From the NCBI GenBank assembly GCA_007753675.1, contig CP036432.1, forward strand, positions 2,206,394 through 2,270,393: a stretch of 64,000 bases of DNA, in the 5' to 3' direction. A model generated the notes under the pieces. It was given only the letters and a program-made list of their open reading frames with translations. It was not told the DNA's origin and ran no database searches. Made by a program: the position numbers and the translations under genes. The DNA is from Stieleria magnilauensis (GTDB lineage Bacteria; Planctomycetota; Planctomycetia; Pirellulales; Pirellulaceae). Below are positions 16,392 through 26,281 of this stretch, piece after piece. Position 1 is the first letter of the stretch; each line of letters starts with the position of its first letter.

Positions 16392-16909
16392 TCGTCTCGC
16401 AATCACCGAAACGAGCGTCATCCAAAGCTGCGATGCGACGTCGCGGGAGCGGTTTTTCGCTGCTGGAAATGATTCTGGCGTTGGCCATCCTCGGCAGCAG
16501 TCTGGCCGTCCTGGCGCAAATCGCCGGGACCGGCGTCAGCGCCGCGCGCGAAGCCCGCGCGCTGGTGACCGCCAGGATGATCTGCCAATCCAAATTGAAC
16601 GAACAGCTGTTGAATCTCCAAGCGGGGCAATCACCGACGACGATCGTCGAAGCGCCGGCCGAGTCATTCGACAGCGCGTCGACCGAAACGTTCGTCTACA
16701 CCGTCGAAGTCATGCCCGGCCAACTCGATGGATTGCTTTCGCTACGCGTGACCGTGTTGGCTCGCGCAGGCGACGGCACCGAACAACTGGCCGCGTTCGC
16801 GCTCGATCGCTGGGTGATCGACCCCGCGCTGGGACTGGAAGAAGCCGAGGCGGAAGAAGAGGCGGCGCGTGAAGAAATCGCCAACGGCGGTGAGGAGCCG
16901 CTGACATGA
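16388..16909 (+). CDS. Minor pseudopilin, GspI-like
   Basis: The 173-residue protein has a prepilin leader ending GSG-FSLLEMILALAILGSSLAVL with Glu at +5, as in GspI. TARMICQSKLNEQLL matches the helix after the N-terminal segment in GspI. The C-terminal 30 residues are acidic (EEAEAEEEAAREE), which is unusual. Start and stop overlap both neighbours (ATGA at 16388 and 16906), so translation is coupled across the operon. The protein should be inner-membrane, then incorporated at the pseudopilus tip. Confidence 0.82.
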   Translation: MIVSQSPKRASSKAAMRRRGSGFSLLEMILALAILGSSLAVLAQIAGTGVSAAREARALVTARMICQSKLNEQLLNLQAGQSPTTIVEAPAESFDSASTETFVYTVEVMPGQLDGLLSLRVTVLARAGDGTEQLAAFALDRWVIDPALGLEEAEAEEEAAREEIANGGEEPLT

Positions 16910-17877
16910 TTGCATCGAACCTGACCAAGGCGACTCGGTTCAGCCGTTCCCGGCGACGACGCGGTTTCACCTTGCTGGAACTGTTTTTGACGCTGTCGAT
17001 GGCCGTCGTCCTGATGACGCTGGTCAACGCCGCGTTCCGTTTCTATGCCGTCGACATGGATTCCAGTGACATGGACATGCGGCGAACCATGCTGGCCGCG
17101 GCCGTGATGCAAATGATCGAAGATGACTTGCGGGCGTCGCTGCACCCGGAACCGTTGGACACCAGCGCGCTAGAAACCTTGCTGGCCAGCACCGCCGCGT
17201 CGGCCACAGGCGGTGGCAACACCGGCGATGCGGGCGATCCCGGCGCCGCCGAGGCCGCCGGCACGGACGACCCGGCGCTGGAAGAGGACGTGACCACAAC
17301 GGTATCGGGAGTCGCCGTGCTGCAGACGCCCGGTTTGATCGGAGACCAGTACCAACTGCAAGTCGACACCAGTCGCCTGCCGCGGTTGGAAGAGTATGCC
17401 GTGCTGATGGACGTCGATCCCGGCAACCTGGCCGATTTGCCCAGCGATCTGAAAACCGTGACGTACTACGTTCAGGCGGCCGATTCGATCGGGATCGAGG
17501 ATCCGCTGGCCAAGTTGGATGCGACGACCTCGACGACCGCCGGCGGCTTGGTACGACGCGTCTTGGATCGCTCCGCAACGACGTTCGCATCGACCTCGGG
17601 CAACCTCGCGGCACTCGGCCAGACCGGCGAATTGCTCGCACCCGAAGTCACCGGAATCGAATTCTCCTACTGGGACGGCGTGACCTGGCAAATCGAATGG
17701 AACAGCGACGAACTCGGGGAACTACCCTTGGCCGTGAAAATCCAAATGGTCATGGTCGACCCGCTGGTCGCCGAGAGTGAACAGGAACCACGGGTGTTCC
17801 AGCACGTGGTCAAACTGACGATGGCCAAGATCATCGAAGAAGAAGAGGAAGACGATCTTTCGGGGGTAGGCCTCTGA
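16906..17877 (+). CDS. Minor pseudopilin, GspJ-like
   Basis: The 323-residue protein has the prepilin site RRRRG-FTLLELFLTLSMAVVLM with Glu at +5. It is longer than usual GspJ (about 200), with an Ala/Gly/Asp-rich insert at about residues 95-125 (ASTAASATGGGNTGDAGDPG). The C-terminal half has FSYWDGVTWQIEWNSDELGELP, a typical GspJ strand pattern. It ends with an acidic run. Overlaps are ATGA with the gene before and TGATG with gspK after. Confidence 0.82.
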   Translation: MIASNLTKATRFSRSRRRRGFTLLELFLTLSMAVVLMTLVNAAFRFYAVDMDSSDMDMRRTMLAAAVMQMIEDDLRASLHPEPLDTSALETLLASTAASATGGGNTGDAGDPGAAEAAGTDDPALEEDVTTTVSGVAVLQTPGLIGDQYQLQVDTSRLPRLEEYAVLMDVDPGNLADLPSDLKTVTYYVQAADSIGIEDPLAKLDATTSTTAGGLVRRVLDRSATTFASTSGNLAALGQTGELLAPEVTGIEFSYWDGVTWQIEWNSDELGELPLAVKIQMVMVDPLVAESEQEPRVFQHVVKLTMAKIIEEEEEDDLSGVGL

Positions 17878-19562
17878 TGAATTCACCAACCAAACTCAAC
17901 ACGCAACGTCCACGCCGGCGGCGAGGTTTTTTCCTGGTGCTGGTGTTGTTGGTCGTTGTCGTCGCCACGCTGTCGGTGTACTCGTTCACCGGAGTGATGG
18001 TCGCCTACGATGACGCCGCGTATCTGTCCGGTGACCTGGTCCGGGCCCGTGTGGCTGCCGATTCCGGCGCCGAGGCGATTCGTTTGATTTTGTCTCAACC
18101 CCGAATGATGCGGGACGACATGGGAGGTGTTTACAACAATCCCAACCTGTTCCAGGCGATCGCGGTTTCCAATCAAGACGCCGCCAACGTCTGTGATTTC
18201 TCCGTCCCCGCGCCGGATCTGAATGAGAACGGCATGCTCAGCGGAATCCGATTCGGGTTGCAGGACGAATCGGCTCGTTTGAATCTCAACACGTTGACGG
18301 TCTTGGATGAAAACTCCGAAGGCTTGATGGCCGCGCTCAGTCTGCTCTCGGATCCAGACAGCGGCGACGCGTTGCCCGAGAGTATCGCCACCGCGTTGTT
18401 GTTGGCCTTGCCGGGGATGACCGAAGAGATCGCTGATTCGATCATGGACTGGCTGGACGCGGACGACGAAGTGCGACCCTATGGAGCGGAGCTGGAGTAT
18501 TACAGCGGACTGCCGACGCCCTACGAACCGACCAACGGCCCGATCAGCAGCGTCGAAGAACTGTTGCTGGTCAGCGGGATGACGCCGACACTGTTGTTCG
18601 GTGCCGATACCAATCGCAACGGCGTGCTCGATCCGGACGAACAGCAACGCTTCAACGTCACCGTCGACACGCCCGGTGCACTCGGCTTGGCGGCCTACTT
18701 CACGATCCACGGGCAAGAAGCCAACAAGCAGCGTGACGGCACGTTTCGGGTGAACATCAACGCGGACGATTTGGAAATCCTCTACGAAGACTTGACCGAT
18801 GTCCTCGGCGATGACGTCTACGCCAGTTTTATTTGTGCGTACCGCATGTCGGGGGCACCGTCGACGTCCATCGCCGGAGCGGCACTGCCGGATGCGGCCA
18901 ACGCCGCACCGGATGCCCAACCGGCCAACGACGGAGGCATCTGGACGGCGGACTTGCTGGAGAATTTTGATCTGTCGGCCGGCGGCGGAATCGAGTTCAC
19001 CCAGGTGCTCGATCTGATCGACGCCACCGTCACCGTCGGAGGCGGCGACGACGCGGTGACCTACCGCAGTCCGTTCACGTTGCTGACCGCGGGCATCTAC
19101 CTGCCGCTGATCATGGACAAACTGGTCACCGGCGACACGCCGGCGATGCCCGGTCGAATCAACGTCAATGAATGCCCCGCGGAACTGTTGTACGGCATCC
19201 CGTTTTTGACCGAGGAACAAGTCGGCATGATTCTGGAAGCCCGCGGGACGGAAACCGACGACGAGAACCGGTTCTATGAGACCTGGTTGATGGTCGAGGG
19301 CATCGTGACGTTGGCGGAAATGAGAAACCTGGTGCCGCTGTTGACCGGCGGCGGCGACGTCTATCGGGCCCAGATCGTCGGCTACTTTGAATCGACCGGC
19401 TTGGCCCATCGCCAAGAAGTGATCATCGACGCGACCACCGTGAACCCCAAAATCGTGTCCTATCGAGACCTCAGCCATCTCGGTCGGGCGTTTGATGTTT
19501 CCGTGCTCGGAATCCGCAACACGGCCGCGGTGTCCGGTGACCAACCCGCCGCCTCCCAATAA
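17877..19562 (+). CDS. gspK: Type II secretion minor pseudopilin GspK-like
   Basis: The 561-residue protein begins RRRRG-FFLVLVLLVVVVATLSVYSF; GspK lacks the Glu at +5, as here. RVAADSGAEAIRLIL follows, the typical N-terminal helix. It has two SAM-like helical stretches (LLLALPGMTEEIADSIMDWLD and ELLYGIPFLTEEQVGMILEAR) with the helix-hairpin-helix look of GspK. It is longer than E. coli GspK (about 330). In known systems GspK caps the pseudopilus tip with GspI and GspJ. It overlaps the preceding stop by one base. Confidence 0.85.
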   Translation: MNSPTKLNTQRPRRRRGFFLVLVLLVVVVATLSVYSFTGVMVAYDDAAYLSGDLVRARVAADSGAEAIRLILSQPRMMRDDMGGVYNNPNLFQAIAVSNQDAANVCDFSVPAPDLNENGMLSGIRFGLQDESARLNLNTLTVLDENSEGLMAALSLLSDPDSGDALPESIATALLLALPGMTEEIADSIMDWLDADDEVRPYGAELEYYSGLPTPYEPTNGPISSVEELLLVSGMTPTLLFGADTNRNGVLDPDEQQRFNVTVDTPGALGLAAYFTIHGQEANKQRDGTFRVNINADDLEILYEDLTDVLGDDVYASFICAYRMSGAPSTSIAGAALPDAANAAPDAQPANDGGIWTADLLENFDLSAGGGIEFTQVLDLIDATVTVGGGDDAVTYRSPFTLLTAGIYLPLIMDKLVTGDTPAMPGRINVNECPAELLYGIPFLTEEQVGMILEARGTETDDENRFYETWLMVEGIVTLAEMRNLVPLLTGGGDVYRAQIVGYFESTGLAHRQEVIIDATTVNPKIVSYRDLSHLGRAFDVSVLGIRNTAAVSGDQPAASQ

Positions 19563-19654
19563 CAGCGTCCCAGTAACAGTCCCCCCTAACGATTCCCAGC
19601 CAGCCCTACCGAGACGGACCGTGCGTTTTGACCTTATCGAACTAGACTACCACC

Positions 19655-21286
19655 ATGCCTAAACGAATAGCCCTCGACTATGACGACCGCGAATTGCGGA
19701 TCGTCGTCGCCAACTGCAACGGTTCCAAGGTGCAGGTGACCGATGCACAGGTCATCCCGATCCCCGAAAACGGATCGGTCTCGGAAAAGCTACGGGCCTA
19801 CATCACCAGCGAGGGCCTGCAGAAAACGGAAACGCTGGTCACGATCGGTCGCGGCAAGGCGGAGTTGCGAGAATTGCAGTTGCCGCCGGTGCCCGACGAC
19901 GAGCTTCCGGACATGGTGCGATTTCAGGCCATCCGCAGCTTTGCCTCGGCCAGCGAACGCGCGATCGTCGACTTTTTGGTGACCCGTCGCACCAATGACA
20001 ACAACACGCTGATCGCGGCGGCCGTTTCTCCAGGGGACATGGATCGGGTCCGGGAACTCTGCAAGACGTCAGATCTATTGCCCAAACGCATCGCCTTGCG
20101 TCCGCTCTCGGCCGCATCGCTGTACTTGCGAGGTCAGAAGACGCCGCCGATTTGCGTTTTGATCGACCTGCTCAACGATGACGCGGAAATTGTGATCGCG
20201 CGGGACGGCAAGGTGATTTTCGTCCGCACCGTCCGCTTGCCTTCCGAAGCGAGGCATCGCAGCGGTGCGATCGCAAGTGAGTTGCACCGCACCATGGTGG
20301 CCTGCGGCGAGACCTCGACGCCGGGTCGGATCGTGGTTTGGGGGACCGAGTCGGTGCACGCAGGGGACATCGCGGCGATCAAGAGCACGATCAGCTGTGA
20401 AGACGTCCAAGCGGTCAATCCGTTTGATCTGGTCAGTCTGCAGATCGACCGATCGGCCTTGCCCGAGCACATCGGCCGTCTCGCGCCTCTGGTCGGTCTG
20501 CTCGCCAGCGACGAAACGGCTCCGGAAACGCTGATCGATTTCTTGAACCCACGCAAGAAGCCGGAAGAGGAACCGGATCGTGTCCGCCGCATCTTGATGA
20601 TCGCCGGACCGATCGCAGCGGTTTTCCTGGCGGGATTCTTTATCTACCGGCAATTCGCCCAGTGGGATCGAAAGATCGCCAACGCGACCAACGAAGTCAA
20701 CTTGTTGTTGCCGTCGGCCAAAGCCGCCGAAGAGAGCATCGAGCGGACCGAGACTATCGACCAGTTTCTCGACGGCGACGTCAATTGGTTGGACGAAATC
20801 CGACGGCTGGCTGAAAAAGCACCGCCGAGTGACAAGATGATCGTCCGCAATATCTCGGGCACCGCCAGCATTCGCGGCGGAGGCGGCACGCTCCGCATCG
20901 TCGGCGCCGTTACCGAGCCGAGTGTGATCGACGAATTGGAAGAAGCACTGCGTGATCCGAACCACGGTGTCGTCGGCAAGGGATCGCAAGAACAAAAAGG
21001 CCAAGACACCTACGCGTGGACGTTTACCGAGTCGGTGATGATTTCAGGCGAAACGATTCGCAACACCCGCTACCAGCGGATGGCGGAGCGGATCGCGGAA
21101 GCGGAATCCCAAGCCGCTGACGAACCGTCCACCGCTACCGAAGCACCGGCTGCCGAACAAAGCCCATCCGAAGCGGCCCCATCCGAAGCTCAAGATTCCG
21201 AAGATCAAGAGGCTGAGCAGCAGCCGTCCACCCCCGAGCAGCCGTCCAACGAAAACGCCACCGACACGGCGGAGGTCCAAGCATGA
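19655..21286 (+). CDS. GspL/PilM-like actin-fold and membrane protein
   Basis: The 543-residue protein starts with an actin-like fold (about residues 1-300) of the PilM/GspL cytoplasmic type, including IALDYDDRELRIVVA and CVLIDLLNDDAEIVIARDGKVIFVRTVRL. A single membrane helix follows (ILMIAGPIAAVFLAGFF, about 311-327). A periplasmic PilN-like part runs to about 470. A Glu/Ala/Pro/Ser-rich tail (TATEAPAAEQSPSEAAPSEA) ends it. It looks like PilM and PilN joined, as in GspL. GspL links the assembly ATPase to the pseudopilus platform. 92 bp separate it from gspK. Confidence 0.8.
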   Translation: MPKRIALDYDDRELRIVVANCNGSKVQVTDAQVIPIPENGSVSEKLRAYITSEGLQKTETLVTIGRGKAELRELQLPPVPDDELPDMVRFQAIRSFASASERAIVDFLVTRRTNDNNTLIAAAVSPGDMDRVRELCKTSDLLPKRIALRPLSAASLYLRGQKTPPICVLIDLLNDDAEIVIARDGKVIFVRTVRLPSEARHRSGAIASELHRTMVACGETSTPGRIVVWGTESVHAGDIAAIKSTISCEDVQAVNPFDLVSLQIDRSALPEHIGRLAPLVGLLASDETAPETLIDFLNPRKKPEEEPDRVRRILMIAGPIAAVFLAGFFIYRQFAQWDRKIANATNEVNLLLPSAKAAEESIERTETIDQFLDGDVNWLDEIRRLAEKAPPSDKMIVRNISGTASIRGGGGTLRIVGAVTEPSVIDELEEALRDPNHGVVGKGSQEQKGQDTYAWTFTESVMISGETIRNTRYQRMAERIAEAESQAADEPSTATEAPAAEQSPSEAAPSEAQDSEDQEAEQQPSTPEQPSNENATDTAEVQA

Positions 21287-22458
21287 ACCAACGTGAGAGA
21301 ATGTTAGCGATCTTGGTCGGCGGACTGTTCGTCCTCGGGCTCGGCCAATGGGGATTGACGAAATACCAAACCGCCATCAAGCAGCGGCGGACCCAGTACG
21401 AAAGTCTTCAGGAACGCCAGGTCCAACTGGCCGAACAACGCAACCAAGGCGCGCTGGCCGATCGGCAGATGGGCGAGTACTTGGTGCGATCGGTTTCCAG
21501 CGACGTCGAGCGTGCCCGCAGCGACTATCAGAGCTGGCTGTTCGATGTGATTGAAAATCACAACATCAAAGACGCCAAGGTCGACAGTGGACGGACCGTC
21601 CCCGTCGGCGATCTGTACCAACAGATGACGTTTCTGTTGACCGGCCGCGCCGAGACGCCGGACATTTTTGATTTCATGCACGAGATCCAGTCCAAAGACT
21701 ATCTGCACCGGATTCGCGAGTTTGATCTCAAACCGTCCAAGACCGATTCGGGGTTCACGATCAGCATGACGATCGAAGTGGCTTCGTTGCGGAACGCTCC
21801 CGTCGACGCCAAATCGCCCGAAACAAACGCCTGGCGCGTCGACCCGGATTCGCTGGCCTACAGCGATCCGATCTTGAATCGCAACCTGTTCGAGCCGCCC
21901 AACCGGGCGCCTTCGTACGACGGCAGCCGGACCGTGGAAGTGACCAAGGGACGTAGCGAAGCCGTATCGCTGGTCTTCAAAGACGCCGAACAACACCGGT
22001 TGTCGTATGAATTGGTCGATCCCCCAGAAGTCGTCTCGATCGACGATCGCAGCGGCACGTTGCGCGTCAGCAGCGACGAACTGAGGGAGTTCGACGTGAC
22101 GGTTCGCGTCACCGATCACGGCTACCCCAAACGCACCGTCGAAGAAACGTTGTTGGTCAAAGTCGTCGATCCACCTCCGCCACCGCCGCCCGAAAAGCCG
22201 CCGCTGGAATTCGACGATGCCAAGCAGACCTATCTGACCGGGTTGGTGCAGGGTGCCGAAGATTGGACGGCCTGGATGAACGTTCGGACGCGCGGCACGA
22301 CGCTGAAGTTGCGTGTCGGCGACGAATTTGAAATCGGCAGCGTGCGTGGGGTCGTCGAATCGATCGACGCCGACGCCGTGAAAATCAAGATCGGCGACAA
22401 GACCATCACGCTCACCAGCGGCGGAACCTTAAAATCCGCAGTCGATTCGGTGGAGTGA
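21283..22458 (+). CDS. GspM/PilO-like protein with cadherin-like and PilP/GspC-like C-terminal parts
   Basis: The 391-residue protein has a membrane helix at about 7-25, a coiled coil and a PilO/GspM-like ferredoxin-fold region (to about residue 170, with RAETPDIFDFMHEIQ). A beta-sandwich at about 210-295 (LVFKDAEQHRLSYELVDPP ... VTVRVTDHGYPKRTVEETLL) resembles cadherin-like domains. A proline run (PPPPPPPEKPP) leads to a C-terminal beta domain (LRVGDEFEIGSVRGVVESI) like the homology region of GspC or PilP. Such a composite would join inner-membrane platform and secretin-contact functions (inference). It overlaps gspL-like by ATGA and ends the operon. Confidence 0.78.
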   Translation: MNQRERMLAILVGGLFVLGLGQWGLTKYQTAIKQRRTQYESLQERQVQLAEQRNQGALADRQMGEYLVRSVSSDVERARSDYQSWLFDVIENHNIKDAKVDSGRTVPVGDLYQQMTFLLTGRAETPDIFDFMHEIQSKDYLHRIREFDLKPSKTDSGFTISMTIEVASLRNAPVDAKSPETNAWRVDPDSLAYSDPILNRNLFEPPNRAPSYDGSRTVEVTKGRSEAVSLVFKDAEQHRLSYELVDPPEVVSIDDRSGTLRVSSDELREFDVTVRVTDHGYPKRTVEETLLVKVVDPPPPPPPEKPPLEFDDAKQTYLTGLVQGAEDWTAWMNVRTRGTTLKLRVGDEFEIGSVRGVVESIDADAVKIKIGDKTITLTSGGTLKSAVDSVE

Positions 22459-22468
22459 TCCACCGTGG

Positions 22469-22518
22469 GTTAGGCTTCCAGGCTCGTCATTGCCGCGTCG
22501 ACAGGCTGGAAGCCTAAC
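22469..22518. terminator. Bidirectional hairpin between the gsp operon and the regulator (family D)
   Basis: GTTAGGCTTCCAG (22469-22481) and CTGGAAGCCTAAC (22506-22518) form a perfect 13-bp stem with a 24-base loop, followed by TCATTTTC. It lies 10 bases after the operon's last stop and 10 bases before the end of the convergent regulator gene. It could serve as a terminator for both. Part of it is shared with 12563-12601. Confidence 0.65.
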
Positions 22519-22527
22519 TCATTTTCG

Positions 22528-24711
22528 TTACGATTGCCGATCGAACTTCTTCAGCTTTCGATCCAACGTGCTGCGTTCGATGCCCAGGATCGCGGCCGCG
22601 CGACTTTTGTTGCCATCGGTGTGACGGAGCACGCGTTCGATATGCGATCGTTCCAACTCGGCCAACGAAATCTCGACCGGACTGGACGCGGCGATTGACT
22701 CCGCGTCGCCCGTGCCCGCCGACATGGCCGGCGTCAGCAACAGGTGTTCGGCATCGATCGTCGAACCGCTGTTCAGCACCACCGCGCGTTCGATCACGTT
22801 GCGCAGCTCGCGGATGTTTCCGGGCCAGCGATAATCCAACAGCATCCGTTTGGCCGCGTCGGTGATCGTCGTGATGCGTCGGCCCATCTGTTCGTTGAAC
22901 TGTGCCAAAAAGTGCTCGGCCAACAACAGGATGTCGCTGCCACGCTTGCGTAGCGGCGGGACGACAATCTCGACGACGTGCAAGCGATAGAACAGGTCTT
23001 GGCGAAATTTACCTTCGGCGACCATCGCTTGAAGATCACGATTGGTTGCCGCGACCACGCGGACATCAACTTTGATCGGACTTTGGCCGCCGACACGTTC
23101 AAACGGATGGCCTTCCAACACGCGTAGAAACTTGGCTTGGATCTCTGCATCCATCTCGCCGATTTCGTCCAACATCAGCGTGCCTCCGTCGGCCGCTTCA
23201 AACTTGCCCTGCTTGCGATCGGTCGCGCCGGTGAACGCACCTTTCTCGTGCCCGAACAATTCGCTTTCCAGCAGCGACGGCGACAACGCGGCACAGTTCA
23301 TGCAAACCAGCGGCGCCGAGGCGCGTCCGCTGGCGTGGTGGATCGCCGAGGCGACCAGTTCCTTGCCGACTCCGGATTCGCCGCGGACCAAGACCGTCGC
23401 GTGAGTCGGGGCCACCATGGAAATTTTTTCGATGATGTCACGGACCGCATCGCTCTGGCCCACGATTTGAACTTTTCCGCCGATCTGTTTTTGCAGCGTT
23501 CGGATTTGGCGTTGGGATCGGCGGAGCGAGCGATCCAGTTTTCCGCGGACACGCAGATTCCGCAGCGACTCGGCCAGGATCTCGGCGACAGCCAGAACAA
23601 ATTCCAGATCGCGCGCCGACAACACCGTTTCTTTGTCGGTCGTCAGCAGGTGCAGCATGCCCAACAGGTTTTCTTCACGATCCCTGACGGGGGCCAAGAT
23701 CATGCTGACCGCATCGATCTCGCCTTGGCTGTTTTCGGTTGCCAACGTTCGGTCACCGGAAACGTTTCGGGCCAAGATCGCTTGTCCGTCCGGGCCGATG
23801 ACGCTGGCGATCGCGGTATCGGCCGGACGTCGGTAGCTGCTCGATCCCGGTGCCGCATCATTGGAATGACGCGTCGCAACCAAGGTCAACATCGACGGAT
23901 CCGGCCCCGATCGCGGGTTGGCTTGCCGGCCGTCGGTGGATGGGTTCTGCGGCGGTTGGTTCTGAGTCTGCCGGCGTTTTTGTGAATCGACGACGAATGC
24001 GCCGGCGCTTCGAAACGGGATCGATGCGGCCAGGCGGTCCAGGACCAAATCGATCGCTTGGGCAGCGGTTTCCGCACCGGCCAGTTCGAAAGCCAATTGC
24101 AGCAGTGTCGCGCGGGCCTTTTCGGTCTGCACCAGTGCCCCGGGTTGGGCGGGTGATTCGATGACCAATGGATCGCTGTGCAAGTATTCGCTTTTGGCGC
24201 GACGATCGGTGATCGACGCCGCTTCCATCGCCAGGGTCAGGTGATCTTCGGTCGCCCCGGCGGGTCTGGGCGAGGCGACGGGCCCCTCGGCGGACTGAAT
24301 CTGGTGAACAAACTGCAGCGAGAATCCGGCGATTTCAATCTTGTCGCCGTCGGACAGGGCCGTCGGAGCCTGGATCCGCCGGCCGCCGAGAAATGTTCCG
24401 TTTCGGCTGCCCAGATCCTCGATCATCCAGCCCGCCGCTGTCGACCAGACCCGAGCGTGTTGGCGGCTCGCTTTTTCGCTGCGGATCGCGATGTCGTTGG
24501 TGCTGGACCGTCCCAGAATGACTTGTCCGGGTGCGGAGAGTCGAAAAACGTCGCTCCAACGCCCCGCCGACTGGATCACCAGGTATCCGCCATCGATGCC
24601 ACCCACGGGGGTGCTCCATTGGCCGTTTAAGGCCGAAACCCCCTTCAGCGGCAGACGGTTGGGGCCCGAATCGTCGTCGTGGGGCGGCAAGGTGAGGCTG
24701 CTGTCGCTCAA
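22528..24711 (-). CDS. FHA-GAF-sigma54 AAA+ activator
   Basis: The 727-residue regulator has an FHA domain at about 50-120 ([21 protein letters not shown]) that binds phosphothreonine. A GAF-like domain follows at about 200-390. The sigma54-interacting AAA+ domain spans about 415-650, with Walker A GESGVGKE (near 441) and the sigma54-contact loop GAFTGA (near 490). A Fis-type helix-turn-helix ends it ([23 protein letters not shown]). It probably activates sigma54 promoters in response to Ser/Thr phosphorylation. It converges with the gsp operon; its targets cannot be read from the sequence. Confidence 0.93.
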   Translation of the reverse strand: MSDSSLTLPPHDDDSGPNRLPLKGVSALNGQWSTPVGGIDGGYLVIQSAGRWSDVFRLSAPGQVILGRSSTNDIAIRSEKASRQHARVWSTAAGWMIEDLGSRNGTFLGGRRIQAPTALSDGDKIEIAGFSLQFVHQIQSAEGPVASPRPAGATEDHLTLAMEAASITDRRAKSEYLHSDPLVIESPAQPGALVQTEKARATLLQLAFELAGAETAAQAIDLVLDRLAASIPFRSAGAFVVDSQKRRQTQNQPPQNPSTDGRQANPRSGPDPSMLTLVATRHSNDAAPGSSSYRRPADTAIASVIGPDGQAILARNVSGDRTLATENSQGEIDAVSMILAPVRDREENLLGMLHLLTTDKETVLSARDLEFVLAVAEILAESLRNLRVRGKLDRSLRRSQRQIRTLQKQIGGKVQIVGQSDAVRDIIEKISMVAPTHATVLVRGESGVGKELVASAIHHASGRASAPLVCMNCAALSPSLLESELFGHEKGAFTGATDRKQGKFEAADGGTLMLDEIGEMDAEIQAKFLRVLEGHPFERVGGQSPIKVDVRVVAATNRDLQAMVAEGKFRQDLFYRLHVVEIVVPPLRKRGSDILLLAEHFLAQFNEQMGRRITTITDAAKRMLLDYRWPGNIRELRNVIERAVVLNSGSTIDAEHLLLTPAMSAGTGDAESIAASSPVEISLAELERSHIERVLRHTDGNKSRAAAILGIERSTLDRKLKKFDRQS

Positions 24712-24793
24712 AGTGCTCTGATTCCCTGGAAGTCGCTCGAAGAGGCTGGAGTCGATTGGATGCCGAATAGTTTATCAGATCACCGGGTCGAAC

Positions 24794-24822
24794 TTGCGAC
24801 TCGAATGGGCGGCAACTATTCT
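24794..24822 (+). promoter_or_regulatory. Possible sigma70 promoter for the secreted protein gene
   Basis: TTGCGA (24794-24799) and TATTCT (24817-24822) are 17 bases apart, a moderate match to the consensus. Initiation near 24829 gives a leader of about 100 bases to the ATG at 24929. The pair lies in the divergent spacer between the FHA regulator and this gene. Support is from spacing and sequence only. Confidence 0.35.
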
Positions 24823-24928
24823 CTTATGCAGTCTAGGCCGCCTCCCAACCGACTTTTCCGCCGTACGATGACGCGTCTTTGCGAATTGCCGGCGTCTAAA
24901 ATCCAATTCCATTCGGAGTAACTTTTCG

Positions 24929-26281
24929 ATGAAACTGAGCCAAGCTCGATTCATGATCGCGATTGCGATGAGCTGTCTCGTTGCAGTCGCCTCGCAGACC
25001 AACGCCCAGTTCGGCGGTGGCGGATTCGGCAACAATGTTGGCGGTGTCTCGATCGATCCGACTGGTGTGGTCCGGTCTGCGACCGTCCAAGAAAAACAGG
25101 AACTGGTCAACCTACTTCGCGACCAAGTTACCGCGCCAGTGGGCGATCTGACTGCGGCAGCGGATCTACGGATGGTGTCCCTCTCTGGGCTGCAGCAGGC
25201 AATTGAGCAATCAATTGCGACCGGCGATCTACTGCCGGCCGAGATTCGCTACATGGCCGGGCTGACGGGGATCCAATACGTGCTGCTCGATGAGCAAAAC
25301 AACGACTTGATCCTGGCTGGACCGGCCGAACCCTGGACCCTGTCGGAAACCGGCAGCGTCGTCGGCACCGAAACCGGCGCCGCGATCCTGCAGTTGGAAG
25401 ACCTGGTGGTCGCGCTTCGCAACGTCGAAAACTCGCGTGCCCAAGGCATCAGCTGTTCGATCGAACCGACGGCCGAAGGCCGGCAACGTTTGAACGCGTT
25501 TCTCGGTCGCATGAAACTCCGCCCCGGCCAGAACCCCTCTGCCCTGGAAGCCGGGATGAAGCAGGCATTCGGACCGCAGATGATCAAGTTGAACGGCATT
25601 CCCGCGACCAGCCGCTACGCCTGCATCCTTGTCGCGGCGGATTATCAAATGAAACGGCTGGCGATGGCGATTGAAGATTCACCCGTCAAAGGGCTTCCCA
25701 GCTACCTGCAACTCGCCCGCAACACCTCTCACGCCGGCAGCATGAATCCTCGCTGGTGGATGGAATGCGAGTACGACAGCTTGACGCGTAACGAAGAAGG
25801 CACGGTTTGGAAATTGACCGGTCAAGGGATCCGAACGATGACCGAACAAGATGCCATTGCCGCCGACGGCACGGCAACCAGTGCCGGAAAGTCCGACAAG
25901 CTGGCCGAGAAATGGGCCACCTCGATGACCGAACGCTTTGAGCAATTGGCCAAAGAAATGCCGGTCTTCGGTGATCTGCAAAACCTGATGGATCTGACGG
26001 TCGCTTCGACGCTGATCGTGCAAGAACAGCTCGAAAATCGCTCGGGACTGGAATTGGTCGTGCTCCGCGATCAAGAAATGCTGGAAATGCCGACGTTGGA
26101 CGCGCCTCAAACGATCGCACCAGAGTGCAGCTTCATCAAGGGACGAAGCGGCTGGGTCGTGACGGCATCCGGTGGCGTTAGCATCAACGCCTTCCAAATC
26201 GTTCATGACCAGCAAGTCGACACCTCGCTGACGAACCAAGTCGCCGCCTCCCGATCCAGCACCTGGTGGTGGAACAAGTAG
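24929..26281 (+). CDS. Secreted planctomycete protein, probably DUF1598 type
   Basis: The 450-residue protein has a signal peptide (MKLSQARFMIAIAMSCLVAV, cleavage near TNA-QF) followed by a Gly/Phe/Asn-rich segment. The core (PAEIRYMAGLTGIQYVLLDEQNNDLILAGPAEPW) and the later RNTSHAGSMNPRWWMECEYD resemble the planctomycete DUF1598 family as I remember it; I could not check this. GGAGTAAC lies before the ATG. Function is unknown. The TAG stop is the end of a GTAG that starts a family C repeat array. A promoter may lie at 24794-24822. Confidence 0.8.
   Translation: MKLSQARFMIAIAMSCLVAVASQTNAQFGGGGFGNNVGGVSIDPTGVVRSATVQEKQELVNLLRDQVTAPVGDLTAAADLRMVSLSGLQQAIEQSIATGDLLPAEIRYMAGLTGIQYVLLDEQNNDLILAGPAEPWTLSETGSVVGTETGAAILQLEDLVVALRNVENSRAQGISCSIEPTAEGRQRLNAFLGRMKLRPGQNPSALEAGMKQAFGPQMIKLNGIPATSRYACILVAADYQMKRLAMAIEDSPVKGLPSYLQLARNTSHAGSMNPRWWMECEYDSLTRNEEGTVWKLTGQGIRTMTEQDAIAADGTATSAGKSDKLAEKWATSMTERFEQLAKEMPVFGDLQNLMDLTVASTLIVQEQLENRSGLELVVLRDQEMLEMPTLDAPQTIAPECSFIKGRSGWVVTASGGVSINAFQIVHDQQVDTSLTNQVAASRSSTWWWNK

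Noticed and set aside
17883-19559. Long leftward frame of about 558 codons opposite gspK
   Set aside because: It is the antisense frame of a strongly supported gspK gene, and the product is His/Arg/Gln-rich without domain features; GC-rich codon bias opens such frames.
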